A program made the position numbers and the translations under genes. From contig CALSFV010000062.1 in the NCBI GenBank assembly GCA_943737045.1, positions 434,001 to 498,000 of the forward strand: 64,000 nucleotides of DNA, read 5' to 3'. The notes below the pieces were generated by a model that saw only the letters and a list, made by a program, of their open reading frames with translations, did no database searches and had not been told where the DNA came from. Below are positions 51,301 to 63,226 of this stretch, one piece after another (the first letter of the stretch is position 1; the number at the start of each line of letters is the position of its first letter). The DNA comes from Parapristionchus giblindavisi. Taxonomy: Eukaryota > Nematoda > Chromadorea > Rhabditida > Diplogasteridae.

Positions 51301-52742
51301 GTAATCTTTTAGCGCGGCCATATTGACCGAAGTACGAAAGTAACTTTCACTCTGATATGGTATATTTAGTAATCTTTTACCATTTGAAAGAGCAAAAAAT
51401 TCTGAATAACATAAGTATTTTTCCCATGCTGAAAGTCACCAAACTGGTTCAAACTAGAAAATTATCTTTCATCACTGTGTGAATTTTGTCACAAAACAAT
51501 TCATGACAAGATAGATTTTTAGCAACACCCATGTTGTCATATACCATTTGAAAGAGCAAAGAATTCTGAATAAGGTAAACCTCAGTTCGCTTCGAACAGT
51601 ATTCTTTTAGCGCGGCCATATTGACCGAAGTACGAAAGTAACTTTCACTCTGATATGATGAAAACAGCTTATGAGATACAAAAATTACAACGATGCCTAT
51701 CGTGTGATATACCATTTGAAAGAGCAAAGAAATCTGATTAACATAAGTATTTCTCCCATGCTGAAAGTCACCAAATTGGTTCAAACTAGAAAATTATCTT
51801 TCATTACTGTGTGAATTTTGTCACAAAACAATTCATGACAAGATAGATTTTTAGCAACACCCATGTTGTCATATACCATTTGAAAGAGCAAAGAATTCTG
51901 CATATGGTAAACCTCAGTTCGCTTCGAACAGTAATCTTTTAGCGCGGCCATATTGACCGAAGTACGAAAGTAACTTTCACTCTGATATGGTGAAAACAGC
52001 TTATGAGATACAAAAATTACAACGATGCCTATCGTGTGATATACCATTTGAAAGAGCAAAGAAATCTGATTAACATAAGTATTTCTCCCATGCTGAAAGT
52101 CACAAAACTGGTTCAAACTAGAAAATTATCTTTCATTACTGTGTGAATTTTGTCACAAAACAATTCCGGACAAGATAGATTTCTAGCAACACCCATGTTG
52201 TCATATACCATTTGAAAGAGCAAAAAATTCTGAATAAGGTAAACCACAGTTCGCTTCGAACAGTAATCTTTTAGCGCGGCCATATTGACCGAAGTACGAA
52301 AGTAACTTTCACTCTGATATGGTATATTTAGTAATCTTTTACCATTTGAAAGAGCAAAAAATTCTGAATAACATAAGTATTTTTCCCATGCTGAAAGTCA
52401 CCAAACTGGTTCAAACTAGAAAATTATCTTTCATCACTGTGTGAATTTTGTCACAAAACAATTCATGACAAGATAGATTTTTAGCAACACCCATGTTGTC
52501 ATATACCATTTGAAAGAGCAAAGAATTCTGAATAAGGTAAACCTCAGTTCGCTTCGAACAGTATTCTTTTAGCGCGGCCATATTGACCGAAGTACGAAAG
52601 TAACTTTCACTCTGATATGATGAAAACAGCTTATGAGATACAAAAATTACAACGATGCCTATCGTGTGATATACCATTTGAAAGAGCAAAGAAATCTGAT
52701 TAACATAAGTATTTCTCCCATGCTGAAAGTCACCAAATTGGT
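48399..52742. repeat. Higher-order repeat E: ~962-bp trimer with ATTCCGGAC marker
   Basis: The trimer is a CATATGG monomer (332), a short monomer (298) carrying ATTCCGGACAAG and AACCACAGTTCGC, and an ATTCTTTTAGC monomer (332). It occurs at 48399-49360, 50819-51780 and 51781-52742, and again at 54021-54982. Between the first and second lies a 794-bp variant (49029 to 49823) that contains a lone half-monomer. Confidence 0.8.
49365..49528. repeat. Free 164-bp half-monomer
   Basis: GTTGTCATATACC of one half-unit is followed directly by CATTTGAAAGAGCAAAGAAATCTGATTAACATAAG of the other (switch within about 49450-49475). One 168-bp half is therefore missing, and the spacing between identical flanking monomers becomes 794 instead of 630 bp. 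The breakpoint lies in the block shared by the two half-units. Confidence 0.8.
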
Positions 52743-53074
52743 TCAAACTAGAAAATTATCTTTCATTACTGTGTGAATTTTGTCACAAAACAATTCATGA
52801 CAAGATAGATTTTTAGCAACACCCATGTTGTCATATACCATTTGAAAGAGCAAAAAATTCTGAATAAGGTAAACCTCAGTTCGCATCGAACAGTTATCTT
52901 TTAGCGCGGCCATATTGACCGAAGTACGAAAGTAACTTTCACTCTGATATGATGAAAACAGCTTATGAGATACAAAAATTACAACGATGCCTATCGTGTG
53001 ATATACCATTTGAAAGTGCAAAAAATTCTGAATAACATAAGTATTTTTCCCATGCTGAAAGTCACCAAACTGGT

Positions 53075-56000
53075 TCAAACTAGAAAATTATCTTTCATTA
53101 CTGTGTGAATTTTGTCACAAAACAATTCATGACAAGATAGATTTTTAGCAACACCCATGTTGTCATATACCATTTGAAATGGCAAAAAATTCTGAATAAG
53201 GTAAACCTCAGTTCGCTTCGAACAGTAATCTTTTAGTGCGGCCATATTGACCGAAATACGCAAAATAACTTTCACTCTGATATGATGAAAACAGCTTATG
53301 CGATACAAAAATTACAACGATGTATTTCTCCCATGCTGAAAGTCACCAAACTGGTTCAAACTAGAAAAGTATCTTTCATTACTGTGTGAATTTTGTCACA
53401 AAAGAATTCATGACAAGATAGATTTTCAGCAACACCCATCTTGTCATATGCCATTTGAAAGAGCAAAAAATTCCGAATAAGGTGAACCTCAATTCGCTTC
53501 GAACAGTAATCTTTTATCGCGGCCATATTGACCGAAGTACGAAAGTAACTTCCATTCTGATATGATGAAAACAGCTTATGAGATACAAAAATTACAACGA
53601 TGCCTATCGTGTGATATACCATTTGAAAGAGCAAAAAAATCTGATTAACATAAGTATTTCTCCCATGCTGAAAGTCACCAAACTGGTTCAAACTAGAAAA
53701 TTATCTTTCATTACTGTGTGAATTTTGTCACAAAACAATTCATCACAAGATAGATTTTTAGCAACACCCATGTTGTCATATACCATTTGAAAGAGCAAAG
53801 AATTCTGAATAAGGTAAACCTCAGTTCGCTTCGAACAGTAATCTTTTAGCTCGGCCATATTGACCGAAATACGCAAAATAACTTTCACTCTGATATGATG
53901 AAAACAGCTTATGCGATACAAAAATTACAACGATGCCTATCGTGTGATATACCATTTGAAAGAGCAAAGAAATCTGATTAACATAAGTATTTCTCCCATG
54001 CTGAAAGTCACCAAATTGGTTCAAACTAGAAAATTATCTTTCATTACTGTGTGAATTTTGTCACAAAACAATTCATGACAAGATAGATTTTTAGCAACAC
54101 CCATGTTGTCATATACCATTTGAAAGAGCAAAGAATTCTGCATATGGTAAACCTCAGTTCGCTTCGAACAGTAATCTTTTAGCGCGGCCATATTGACCGA
54201 AGTACGAAAGTAACTTTCACTCTGATATGGTGAAAACAGCTTATGAGATACAAAAATTACAACGATGCCTATCGTGTGATATACCATTTGAAAGAGCAAA
54301 GAAATCTGATTAACATAAGTATTTCTCCCATGCTGAAAGTCACAAAACTGGTTCAAACTAGAAAATTATCTTTCATTACTGTGTGAATTTTGTCACAAAA
54401 CAATTCCGGACAAGATAGATTTCTAGCAACACCCATGTTGTCATATACCATTTGAAAGAGCAAAAAATTCTGAATAAGGTAAACCACAGTTCGCTTCGAA
54501 CAGTAATCTTTTAGCGCGGCCATATTGACCGAAGTACGAAAGTATCTTTCACTCTGATATGGTATATTTAGTAATCTTTTACCATTTGAAAGAGCAAAAA
54601 ATTCTGAATAACATAAGTATTTTTCCCATGCTGAAAGTCACCAAACTGGTTCAAACTAGAAAATTATCTTTCATCACTGTGTGAATTTTGTCACAAAACA
54701 ATTCATGACAAGATAGATTTTTAGCAACACCCATGTTGTCATATACCATTTGAAAGAGCAAAGAATTCTGAATAAGGTAAACCTCAGTTCGCTTCGAACA
54801 GTATTCTTTTAGCGCGGCCATATTGACCGAAGTACGAAAGTAACTTTCACTCTGATATGATGAAAACAGCTTATGAGATACAAAAATTACAACGATGCCT
54901 ATCGTGTGATATACCATTTGAAAGAGCAAAGAAATCTGATTAACATAAGTATTTCTCCCATGCTGAAAGTCACCAAATTGGTTCAAACTAGAAAATTATC
55001 TTTCATTACTGTGTGAATTTTGTCACAAAACAATTCATGACAAGATAGATTTTTAGCAACACCCATGTTGTCATATACCATTTGAAAGAGCAAAGAATTC
55101 TGCATATGGTAAACCTCAGTTCGCTTCGAACAGTAATCTTTTAGCACGGCCATATTGACCGAAGTACGAAAGTAACTTTCACTCTGATATGGTGAAAACA
55201 GCTTATGAGATACAAAAATTACAACGATGCCTATCGTGTGATATACCATTTGAAAGAGCAAAGAAATCTGATTAACATAAGTATTTCTCCCATGCTGAAA
55301 GTCACAAAACTGGTTCAAACTAGAAAATTATCTTTCATTACTGTGTGAATTTTGTCACAAAACAATTCCGGACAAGATAGATTTCTAGCAACACCCATGT
55401 TGTCATATACCATTTGAAAGAGCAAAAAATTCTGAATAAGGTAAACCACAGTTCGCTTCGAACAGTAATCTTTTAGCGCGGCCATATTGACCGAAGTACG
55501 AAAGTAACTTTCACTCTGATATGGTATATTTAGTAATCTTTTACCATTTGAAAGAGCAAAAAATTCTGAATAACATAAGTATTTTTCCCATGCTGAAAGT
55601 CACCAAACTGGTTCAAACTAGAAAATTATCTTTCATCACTGTGTGAATTTTGTCACAAAACAATTCATGACAAGATAGATTTTTAGCAACACCCATGTTG
55701 TCATATACCATTTGAAAGAGCAAAGAATTCTGAATAAGGTAAACCTCAGTTCGCTTCGAACAGTAATCTTTTAGCGCGGCCATATTGACCGAAGTACGAA
55801 AGTAACTTTCACTCTGATATGGTGAAAACAGCTTATGAGATACAAAAATTACAACGATGTATTTCTCCCATGCTGAAAGTCACCAAACTGGTTCAAACTA
55901 GAAAAGTATCTTTCATTACTGTGTGAATTTTGTCACAAAAGAATTCATGACAAGATAGATTTTCAGCAACACCCATCTTGTCATATGCCATTTGAAAGAG

Positions 56001-59000
56001 CAAAAAATTCCGAATAAGGTGAACCTCAATTCGCTTCGAACAGTAATCTTTTATCGCGGCCATATTGACCGAAGTACGAAAGTAACTTCCATTCTGATAT
56101 GATGAAAACAGCTTATGAGATACAAAAATTACAACGATGCCTATCGTGTGATATACCATTTGAAAGAGCAAAAAATTCTAATTAAAATAAGTATTTTCCC
56201 ATGCTGAAAGTCACCAAACTGGTTCAAAATAGAAAATTATCTTTCATTACTGTGTGAATTTTGTCACAAAACAATTCATGACAAGATAGATTTTTAGCAA
56301 CACTCATGTTGTCATATACCATTTGAAATGGCAAAAAATTCTGAATAAGGTAAACCTCAGTTCGCTTCGAACAGTAATCTTTTAGCTCGGCCATATTGAC
56401 CGAAATACGCAAAATAACTTTCACTCTGATATGATGAAAACAGCTTATGCGATACAAAAATTACAACGATGTATTTCTCCCATGCTGAAAGTCACCAAAC
56501 TGGTTCAAACTAGAAAAGTATCTTTCATTACTGTGTGAATTTTGTCACAAAAGAATTCATGACAAGATAGATTTTCAGCAACACCCATCTTGTCATATGC
56601 CATTTGAAAGAGCAAAAAATTCCGAATAAGGTGAACCTCAATTCGCTTCGAACAGTAATCTTTTATCGCGGCCATATTGACCGAAGTACGAAAGTAACTT
56701 CCATTCTGATATGATGAAAACAGCTTATGAGATACAAAAATTACAACGATGCCTATCGTGTGATATACCATTTGAAAGAGCAAAAAAATCTGATTAACAT
56801 AAGTATTTCTCCCATGCTGAAAGTCACCAAACTGGTTCAAACTAGAAAATTATCTTTCATTACTGTGTGAATTTTGTCACAAAACAATTCATCACAAGAT
56901 AGATTTTTAGCAACACCCATGTTGTCATATACCATTTGAAAGAGCAAAGAATTCTGAATAAGGTAAACCTCAGTTCGCTTCGAACAGTAATCTTTTAGCT
57001 CGGCCATATTGACCGAAATACGCAAAATAACTTTCACTCTGATATGATGAAAACAGCTTATGCGATACAAAAATTACAACGATGCCTATCGTGTGATATA
57101 CCATTTGAAAGAGCAAAAAAATCTGATTAACATAAGTATTTCTCCCATGCTGAAAGTCACCAAACTGGTTCAAACTAGAAAATTATCTTTCATTACTGTG
57201 TGAATTTTGTCACAAAAGAATTCATGACAAGATAGATTTTCAGCAACACCCATCTTGTCATATGCCATTTGAAAGAGCAAAAAATTCCGAATAAGGTGAA
57301 CCTCAATTCGCTTCGAACAGTAATCTTTTATCGCGGCCATATTGACCGAAGTACGAAAGTAACTTCCATTCTGATATGATGAAAACAGCTTATGATATAC
57401 AAAAATTACAACGATGCCTATCGTGTGATATACCATTTGAAAGAGCAAAAAAATCTGATTAACATAAGTATTTCTCCCATGCTGAAAGTCACCAAACTGG
57501 TTCAAACTAGAAAATTATCTTTCATTACTGTGTGAATTTTGTCACAAAACAATTCATGACAAGATAGATTTCTAGCAACACCCATGTTGTCATATACCAT
57601 TTGAAAGAGCAAAAAATTCTGAATAAGGTAAACCACAGTTTGCTTCGAACAGTAATCTTTTAGCGCGGCCATATTGACCGAAGTACGAAAGTAACTTTCA
57701 CTCTGATATGGTATATTTAGTAATCTTTTACCATTTGAAAGAGCAAAAAATTCTGAATAACATAAGTATTTTTCCCATGCTGAAAGTCACCAAACTGGTT
57801 CAAACTAGAAAATTATCTTTCATCACTGTGTGAATTTTGTCACAAAACAATTCATGACAAGATAGATTTTTAGCAACACCCATGTTGTCATATACCATTT
57901 GAAAGAGCAAAAAATTCTGAATAAGGTAAACCTCAGTTCGCTTCGAACAGTTATCTTTTAGCGCGGCCATATTGACCGAAGTACGAAAGTAACTTTCACT
58001 CTGATATGATGAAAACAGCTTATGAGATACAAAAATTACAACGATGCCTATCGTGTGATATACCATTTGAAAGTGCAAAAAATTCTGAATAACATAAGTA
58101 TTTTTCCCATGCTGAAAGTCACCAAACTGGTTCAAACTAGAAAATTATCTTTCATTACTGTGTGAATTTTGTCACAAAACAATTCATGACAAGATAGATT
58201 TCTAGCAACACCCATGTTGTCATATACCATTTGAAAGAGCAAAGAATTCTGAATAAGGTAAACCTCAGTTCGCTTCGAACAGTAATCTTTTAGCTCGGCC
58301 ATATTGACCGAAATACGCAAAATAACTTTCACTCTGATATGATGAAAACAGCTTATGCGATACAAAAATTACAACGATGCCTATCGTGTGATATACCATT
58401 TGAAAGAGCAAAAAAATCTGATTAACATAAGTATTTCTCCCATGCTGAAAGTCACCAAACTGGTTCAAACTAGAAAATTATCTTTCATTACTGTGTGAAT
58501 TTTGTCACAAAAGAATTCATGACAAGATAGATTTTCAGCAACACCCATCTTGTCATATGCCATTTGAAAGAGCAAAAAATTCCGAATAAGGTGAACCTCA
58601 ATTCGCTTCGAACAGTAATCTTTTATCGCGGCCATATTGACCGAAGTACGAAAGTAACTTCCATTCTGATATGATGAAAACAGCTTATGATATACAAAAA
58701 TTACAACGATGCCTATCGTGTGATATACCATTTGAAAGAGCAAAAAAATCTGATTAACATAAGTATTTCTCCCATGCTGAAAGTCACCAAACTGGTTCAA
58801 ACTAGAAAATTATCTTTCATTACTGTGTGAATTTTGTCACAAAACAATTCATGACAAGATAGATTTCTAGCAACACCCATGTTGTCATATACCATTTGAA
58901 AGAGCAAAAAATTCTGAATAAGGTAAACCACAGTTCGCTTCGAACAGTAATCTTTTAGCGCGGCCATATTGACCGAAGTACGAAAGTAACTTTCACTCTG

Positions 59001-60809
59001 ATATGGTATATTTAGTAATCTTTTACCATTTGAAAGAGCAAAAAATTCTGAATAACATAAGTATTTTTCCCATGCTGAAAGTCACCAAACTGGTTCAAAC
59101 TAGAAAATTATCTTTCATCACTGTGTGAATTTTGTCACAAAACAATTCATGACAAGATAGATTTTTAGCAACACCCATGTTGTCATATACCATTTGAAAG
59201 AGCAAAAAATTCTGAATAAGGTAAACCTCAGTTCGCTTCGAACAGTTATCTTTTAGCGCGGCCATATTGACCGAAGTACGAAAGTAACTTTCACTCTGAT
59301 ATGATGAAAACAGCTTATGAGATACAAAAATTACAACGATGCCTATCGTGTGATATACCATTTGAAAGTGCAAAAAATTCTGAATAACATAAGTATTTTT
59401 CCCATGCTGAAAGTCACCAAACTGGTTCAAACTAGAAAATTATCTTTCATTACTGTGTGAATTTTGTCACAAAACAATTCATGACAAGATAGATTTTTAG
59501 CAACACTCATGTTGTCATATACCATTTGAAATGGCAAAAAATTCTGAATAAGGTAAACCTCAGTTCGCTTCGAACAGTAATCTTTTAGCTCGGCCATATT
59601 GACCGAAATACGCAAAATAACTTTCACTCTGATATGATGAAAACAGCTTATGCGATACAAAAATTACAACGATGTATTTCTCCCATGCTGAAAGTCACCA
59701 AACTGGTTCAAACTAGAAAAGTATCTTTCATTACTGTGTGAATTTTGTCACAAAAGAATTCATGACAAGATAGATTTTCAGCAACACCCATCTTGTCATA
59801 TGCCATTTGAAAGAGCAAAAAATTCCGAATAAGGTGAACCTCAATTCGCTTCGAACAGTAATCTTTTATCGCGGCCATATTGACCGAAGTACGAAAGTAA
59901 CTTCCATTCTGATATGATGAAAACAGCTTATGAGATACAAAAATTACAACGATGCCTATCGTGTGATATACCATTTGAAAGAGCAAAAAAATCTGATTAA
60001 CATAAGTATTTCTCCCATGCTGAAAGTCACCAAACTGGTTCAAACTAGAAAATTATCTTTCATTACTGTGTGAATTTTGTCACAAAAGAATTCATGACAA
60101 GATAGATTTTCAGCAACACCCATCTTGTCATATGCCATTTGAAAGAGCAAAAAATTCCGAATAAGGTGAACCTCAATTCGCTTCGAACAGTAATCTTTTA
60201 TCGCGGCCATATTGACCGAAGTACGAAAGTAACTTCCATTCTGATATGATGAAAACAGCTTATGAGATACAAAAATTACAACGATGTCTATCGTGTGATA
60301 TACCATTTGAAAGAGCAAAAAAATCTGATTAACATAAGTATTTCTCCCATGCTGAAAGTCACCAAACTGGTTCAAACTAGAAAATTATCTTTCATTACTG
60401 TGTGAATTTTGTCACAAAACAATTCATGACAAGATAGATTTCTAGCAACACCCATGTTGTCATATACCATTTGAAAGAGCAAAGAATTCTGAATAAGGTA
60501 AACCTCAGTTCGCTTCGAACAGTAATCTTTTAGCTCGGCCATATTGACCGAAATACGCAAAATAACTTTCACTCTGATATGATGAAAACAGCTTATGCGA
60601 TACAAAAATTACAACGATGCCTATCGTGTGATATACCATTTGAAAGAGCAAAAAAATCTGATTAACATAAGTATTTCTCCCATGCTGAAAGTCACCAAAC
60701 TGGTTCAAACTAGAAAATTATCTTTCATTACTGTGTGAATTTTGTCACAAAACAATTCATGACAAGATATATTTTTAGCAACACCCATGTTGTCATATAC
60801 CATTTGAAA
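53075..60809. repeat. Divergent satellite subtype at the right edge of the array
   Basis: Monomers here alternate between the usual type and a diverged type. The diverged type has AAAGAATTCATGAC, GATTTTCAGCAAC, CATCTTGTCATATGCC, ATTCCGAATAAGGTGAACC, TTTTATCGCGG and CTTCCATTCTG. A second subtype has a 1-bp insertion at GAAATACGCAAAATAAC (333-bp monomer). Several monomers lack 52 bp (ACGATG joined to TATTTCTCCC near 53322, 55859, 56471 and 59674). A 1,295-bp unit recurs at 57170 and 58465. Confidence 0.85.
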
Positions 60810-61858
60810 ATATACCTTGGAATGTTTGAGTGATAGTGTGGATACCTAATGACTTCAAAACTGTAGTCATCAGTCTTGTTGTAGAGTTTAGTGGTAGCTC
60901 TTCCATTTGACAATTCTATGCAGAGATCCAAAAATGCACATTTGTTAGCTTCACTATTTGTTTGTTCTAAAGTTAAGGACGGATGGTACATTTCTTTCGC
61001 CATTTCAATAAACTTTGAAGAATTCTCCGATATATGCAAAAGATCATCTATGTATCTATATGTTTTATTTAATGAGTACGCTAGTGGATGATTCATTTTT
61101 ACTTTCTTCTGTATATACTGGAACTCCATCGATGCTAGCGTAAGATCAGCTATCTGAGGTGATGCGTTGTTTCCCTGCGGAATACCTTTATTTTGCTTAT
61201 AAAATACTCCTCCATAGTATACGTAGCTATTATTTAAGATATAATACAAAATAAGTTTTATATCATTTTTATGGTAGGATTTGCCAGATATGGAGCTATT
61301 AGTTTTGTCGTATCTGATATAATTTCCTTTAATTACTATGTATTCTGAATTAGAATTTTTAAATAAAAGATCAATAAGGAAGAATACATTCTGGCGTACT
61401 ATCTTATGAGGAAGATTTGTAAAGAGGGATGCAAAATCGGCGCAAAAGATTTCAGTTTTCTTGTTATTAATTGATTGAACATTATGTATAACCTTAAATG
61501 AATTCTGAATGGTAAAATAATTATTGATTTTATTATGTCCAGTTATTGTGTTACAGTATCTTCTGAAATGAGTCTGTAAAAATTTTAGTATCTTTTGTAG
61601 TTGTATAGATACTGGCTTAAGGCTACTATTATATGCTCCTGTTATAAACCTGAACATAATAGGATTCTTATGCATTTTTGGAATTCCGTAAATGCGTGGT
61701 AAACTAGCATTTTCGATTTGTTGTAGATTGAAGTTCTTTAAAAATTGTGTATGTTCTTTTATTTTTGCATCTTTATCAAAGCTATTAATTGGTTCATATG
61801 TATTTTCACCATTATTCTTATTATTTAACTCTTTTTCCATGAAAAGAAGGTATAGTTT
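60728..61858 (-). pseudogene. PLE reverse transcriptase, 3'-truncated and fused to satellite
   Basis: This is the RT core of a Penelope-like element. Numbering from the ATG at 61838-61840: LPRIYGIPKMHKNP (47-60), RFITGAYNSSLKPVS (64-78), CADFASLFTNLPH (133-145, catalytic D), GIPQGNNASPQIADLTL (219-235), YRYIDDLLHIS (261-271, catalytic DD). The LPxxYGxPKxHK and PQG patterns are diagnostic of PLE RTs. The ATG is internal, because the same frame carries PLE sequence upstream of the TAA at 61859. Homology ends in RYPHYHSNIPRY. The last ~27 residues (from KWYMTTW) and the stop come from the satellite, so the thumb and C-terminal part are lost. It is not expected to be functional. Confidence 0.88.
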
Positions 61859-61861
61859 TTA
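61859..61861 (-). other. In-frame TAA in the PLE ORF (pre-RT)
   Basis: The codons read ACT TGC TAA AAA CTA. The family usually has a lysine-rich stretch here, so a single substitution is likely. It is TAA and cannot be a selenocysteine codon. Confidence 0.75.
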
Positions 61862-62062
61862 GCAAGTAAAGGCATAGTTTCCAGATGCTTTATCGACTGC
61901 TGTTATTATAAAATTATTTTGTAATCTTGTTAAACCGTTGAAATTAAATTGTTCTGTCTTCGGTTTATTATATTTTTCTATTTTGCTTATTATTTTCTTT
62001 ATGGCGCATTCTTGAAGTAGTCCAATTACTAGTCCAAGCTTGTCACTTTTCTTTGCTTTTCT

Positions 62063-62065
62063 TTA
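62063..62065 (-). other. In-frame TAA in the PLE linker
   Basis: The codons read AGA ATT TAA AGA AAA. It lies exactly 204 nt (68 codons) upstream of the other TAA in the same frame, so no indel separates the two. Confidence 0.7.
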
Positions 62066-62298
62066 AATTCTTTGAACGACTTCTTCAATGGCGTTGTTGA
62101 CTATTTTTATGATGCCATTATTATTAACATATTTTTCTAGTCTAAATTTTGTGCCTTTATTGATTATTTCTCTTAGTGATTCTTCCTTTATAATTGAAGT
62201 ATTTCCTGTACAAACATGACCGTATGTTTTATCAACCAAATCTTTAAACTCACTGCAATTACAGTTTCTATTAAGTATTTTATATTTTTCTTCTGCAG

Positions 62299-62302
62299 TT
62301 AA
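62299..62302. repeat. TTAA target duplication, left
   Basis: TTAA directly abuts the inverted end AGAAGGGGACC. Confidence 0.7.
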
Positions 62303-62655
62303 AGAAGGGGACCCTCGAGTTTTTTCGTGACTAAACTGGCCAGGCAGAACTATAGATCACATCTCCCTGAATACAAAAACATTTTTCTCTGAAATTTTAT
62401 ATGACCCGGAATATCGTAAGCCCGGGATTAAAGCTCGTTCATGTCCAGGGAAAGGCGCGAGTTTTTGAAAATATATAGAAAATTGCAAACGGGAATCGAA
62501 AAAGCGTGGCACGGTTACAAACGCTGGCATGTAACCATTTAGCTATACACGCTACTCTCTGAACCTCTCAATTCGAATAGTGAACATAAGGTCACTTCCT
62601 ATCTCCCACGTTCTTCATGTCAATAGTGCACCCCAAATTTCCTGGTCCCCCTTCT
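62303..62655. mobile_element. Short non-autonomous element with inverted ends and TTAA duplication
   Basis: This 353-bp segment begins AGAAGGGGACC and ends with the inverted copy GGTCCCCCTTCT (one extra G/C). It is flanked by TTAA at 62299-62302 and 62656-62659. It lies inside the PLE linker, and leaving out the segment plus one TTAA (357 bp, a multiple of 3) makes the PLE frame continuous across the site. It has no coding potential. TTAA duplication is characteristic of the piggyBac superfamily, although the terminal bases are not the usual piggyBac CCC/CCY, so the family is left open. Confidence 0.72.
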
Positions 62656-62659
62656 TTAA
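62656..62659. repeat. TTAA target duplication, right
   Basis: TTAA directly follows GGTCCCCCTTCT. Confidence 0.7.
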
Positions 62660-62705
62660 TGTTCGTAAGAATTTTCCATAATTGCATATTATATTTGATG
62701 TTGGT

Positions 62706-62719
62706 TCTGTAAGGGTATA
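62706..62719. repeat. 14-bp TSD of the RTE insertion, left
   Basis: TCTGTAAGGGTATA, repeated at 63074-63087. Confidence 0.85.
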
Positions 62720-63073
62720 CTTGGATACTTGGATGTCCGATATTCTGCTAACGTTGTCGTTAACGTCGGACGTGTGACTTCCATATATTACGGTCTTGGG
62801 CGGATTGAGACCAATGACCGCCGGGGGGATTTAGTGCTTTTAGGGAATCTCGCCACCTGGTAGCTGGACGACCGAGTGTACGCTTTATTTCTCGAGGGTA
62901 CCAGAAAGTGATGCGATTGGTCCATCTATCGTCTCTTCTGCGGGCGACGTGGCCAGCCCATCTGATTTTTGCACTCGCAATGTGGGCGACGGCGTCTCGG
63001 ATGCCGGATCTTTTGCGTAGGTCTAGCGGCAATGTGGGCGACGGCGTCTCGGATGCCGGATCTTTTGCGTAGG
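62720..63073 (-). mobile_element. 5'-truncated RTE-like insertion in the PLE
   Basis: This 354-bp segment is flanked by the 14-mer TCTGTAAGGGTATA at 62706-62719 and 63074-63087. On the minus strand it carries the C-terminal end of an RTE-type ORF and finishes with a short repeated tail (TATCCAAG-like, 62720-62735). It belongs to a different subfamily from the insertion at 21194: the coding tails differ in sequence and in 3' repeat. Confidence 0.85.
62760..63073 (-). pseudogene. RTE-like ORF2 C-terminal fragment with a 52-bp duplication
   Basis: The frame shows LRKRSGIRDAVAHIA, IRWAGHVARRRDDRWT, FWYPREIKR, LGRPATRWRDSL and HWSQSAQDRNIW, then TAA (62760-62762). This W-A-G-H ... D-x-R-W ... G-R-P-x-T-R-W ... 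A-x-D-R-x-x-W order is the tail of RTE reverse transcriptases, close in style to nematode RTE elements. The first ~16 residues are encoded twice because of a tandem duplication with a 52-bp period, which also shifts the frame. No catalytic domain is present. Confidence 0.8.
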
Positions 63074-63076
63074 TCT
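62977..63076. repeat. 52-bp-period tandem duplication
   Basis: The 48-bp stretch at 62977-63024 is repeated at 63029-63076, separated by AGCG. It lies at the 5' edge of the RTE fragment and may have arisen during or soon after insertion. Confidence 0.9.
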
Positions 63077-63087
63077 GTAAGGGTATA
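63074..63087. repeat. 14-bp TSD of the RTE insertion, right
   Basis: TCTGTAAGGGTATA, repeated at 62706-62719. PLE linker sequence continues beyond it on both outer sides. Confidence 0.85.
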
Positions 63088-63226
63088 GCGTGTGCTAATG
63101 TAAGGTATGTCATTATCTTCAATCTTAATTCCCTTCCATATATCTTTTATTTTTTGTGAGTTCAAAATATTTGATAAAGCTATTCTATCCATAAATTTTC
63201 CTATGAATGGTATTCGAAGAGCAACT

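Larger units (their letters stand above)
27887..60809. repeat. 332-bp satellite array, right block
   Basis: This is the same satellite in the same orientation, about 100 monomers, resuming in the register at which the LINE broke it. It lacks the AAT-tract and 1,988-bp hexamer organisation of the left block. Instead it has trimers and pentamers built from CATATGGTAAACC, ATTCTTTTAGCGCGG and AACATAAGCATTTC variants, plus many copies of the 298-bp short monomer. It ends at CATTTGAAA next to the PLE. No gene is supported in it. Confidence 0.97.

Noticed and set aside
1..60809. CRISPR array or phage-type direct repeats
   Set aside because: Repeats are ~332 bp with no unique spacers, and the flanking elements are eukaryotic retrotransposons.
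61859..62065. Selenocysteine codons in the PLE ORF, as reported for some Naiads
   Set aside because: Both in-frame stops are TAA, not TGA. The TGA at 63227-63229 lies after an apparent frameshift, not in the conserved frame.
62926..63192. An 88-aa independent gene at the PLE/RTE junction
   Set aside because: It is an accidental fusion: PLE linker codons run into the RTE fragment across the target-site duplication and the 52-bp duplication.
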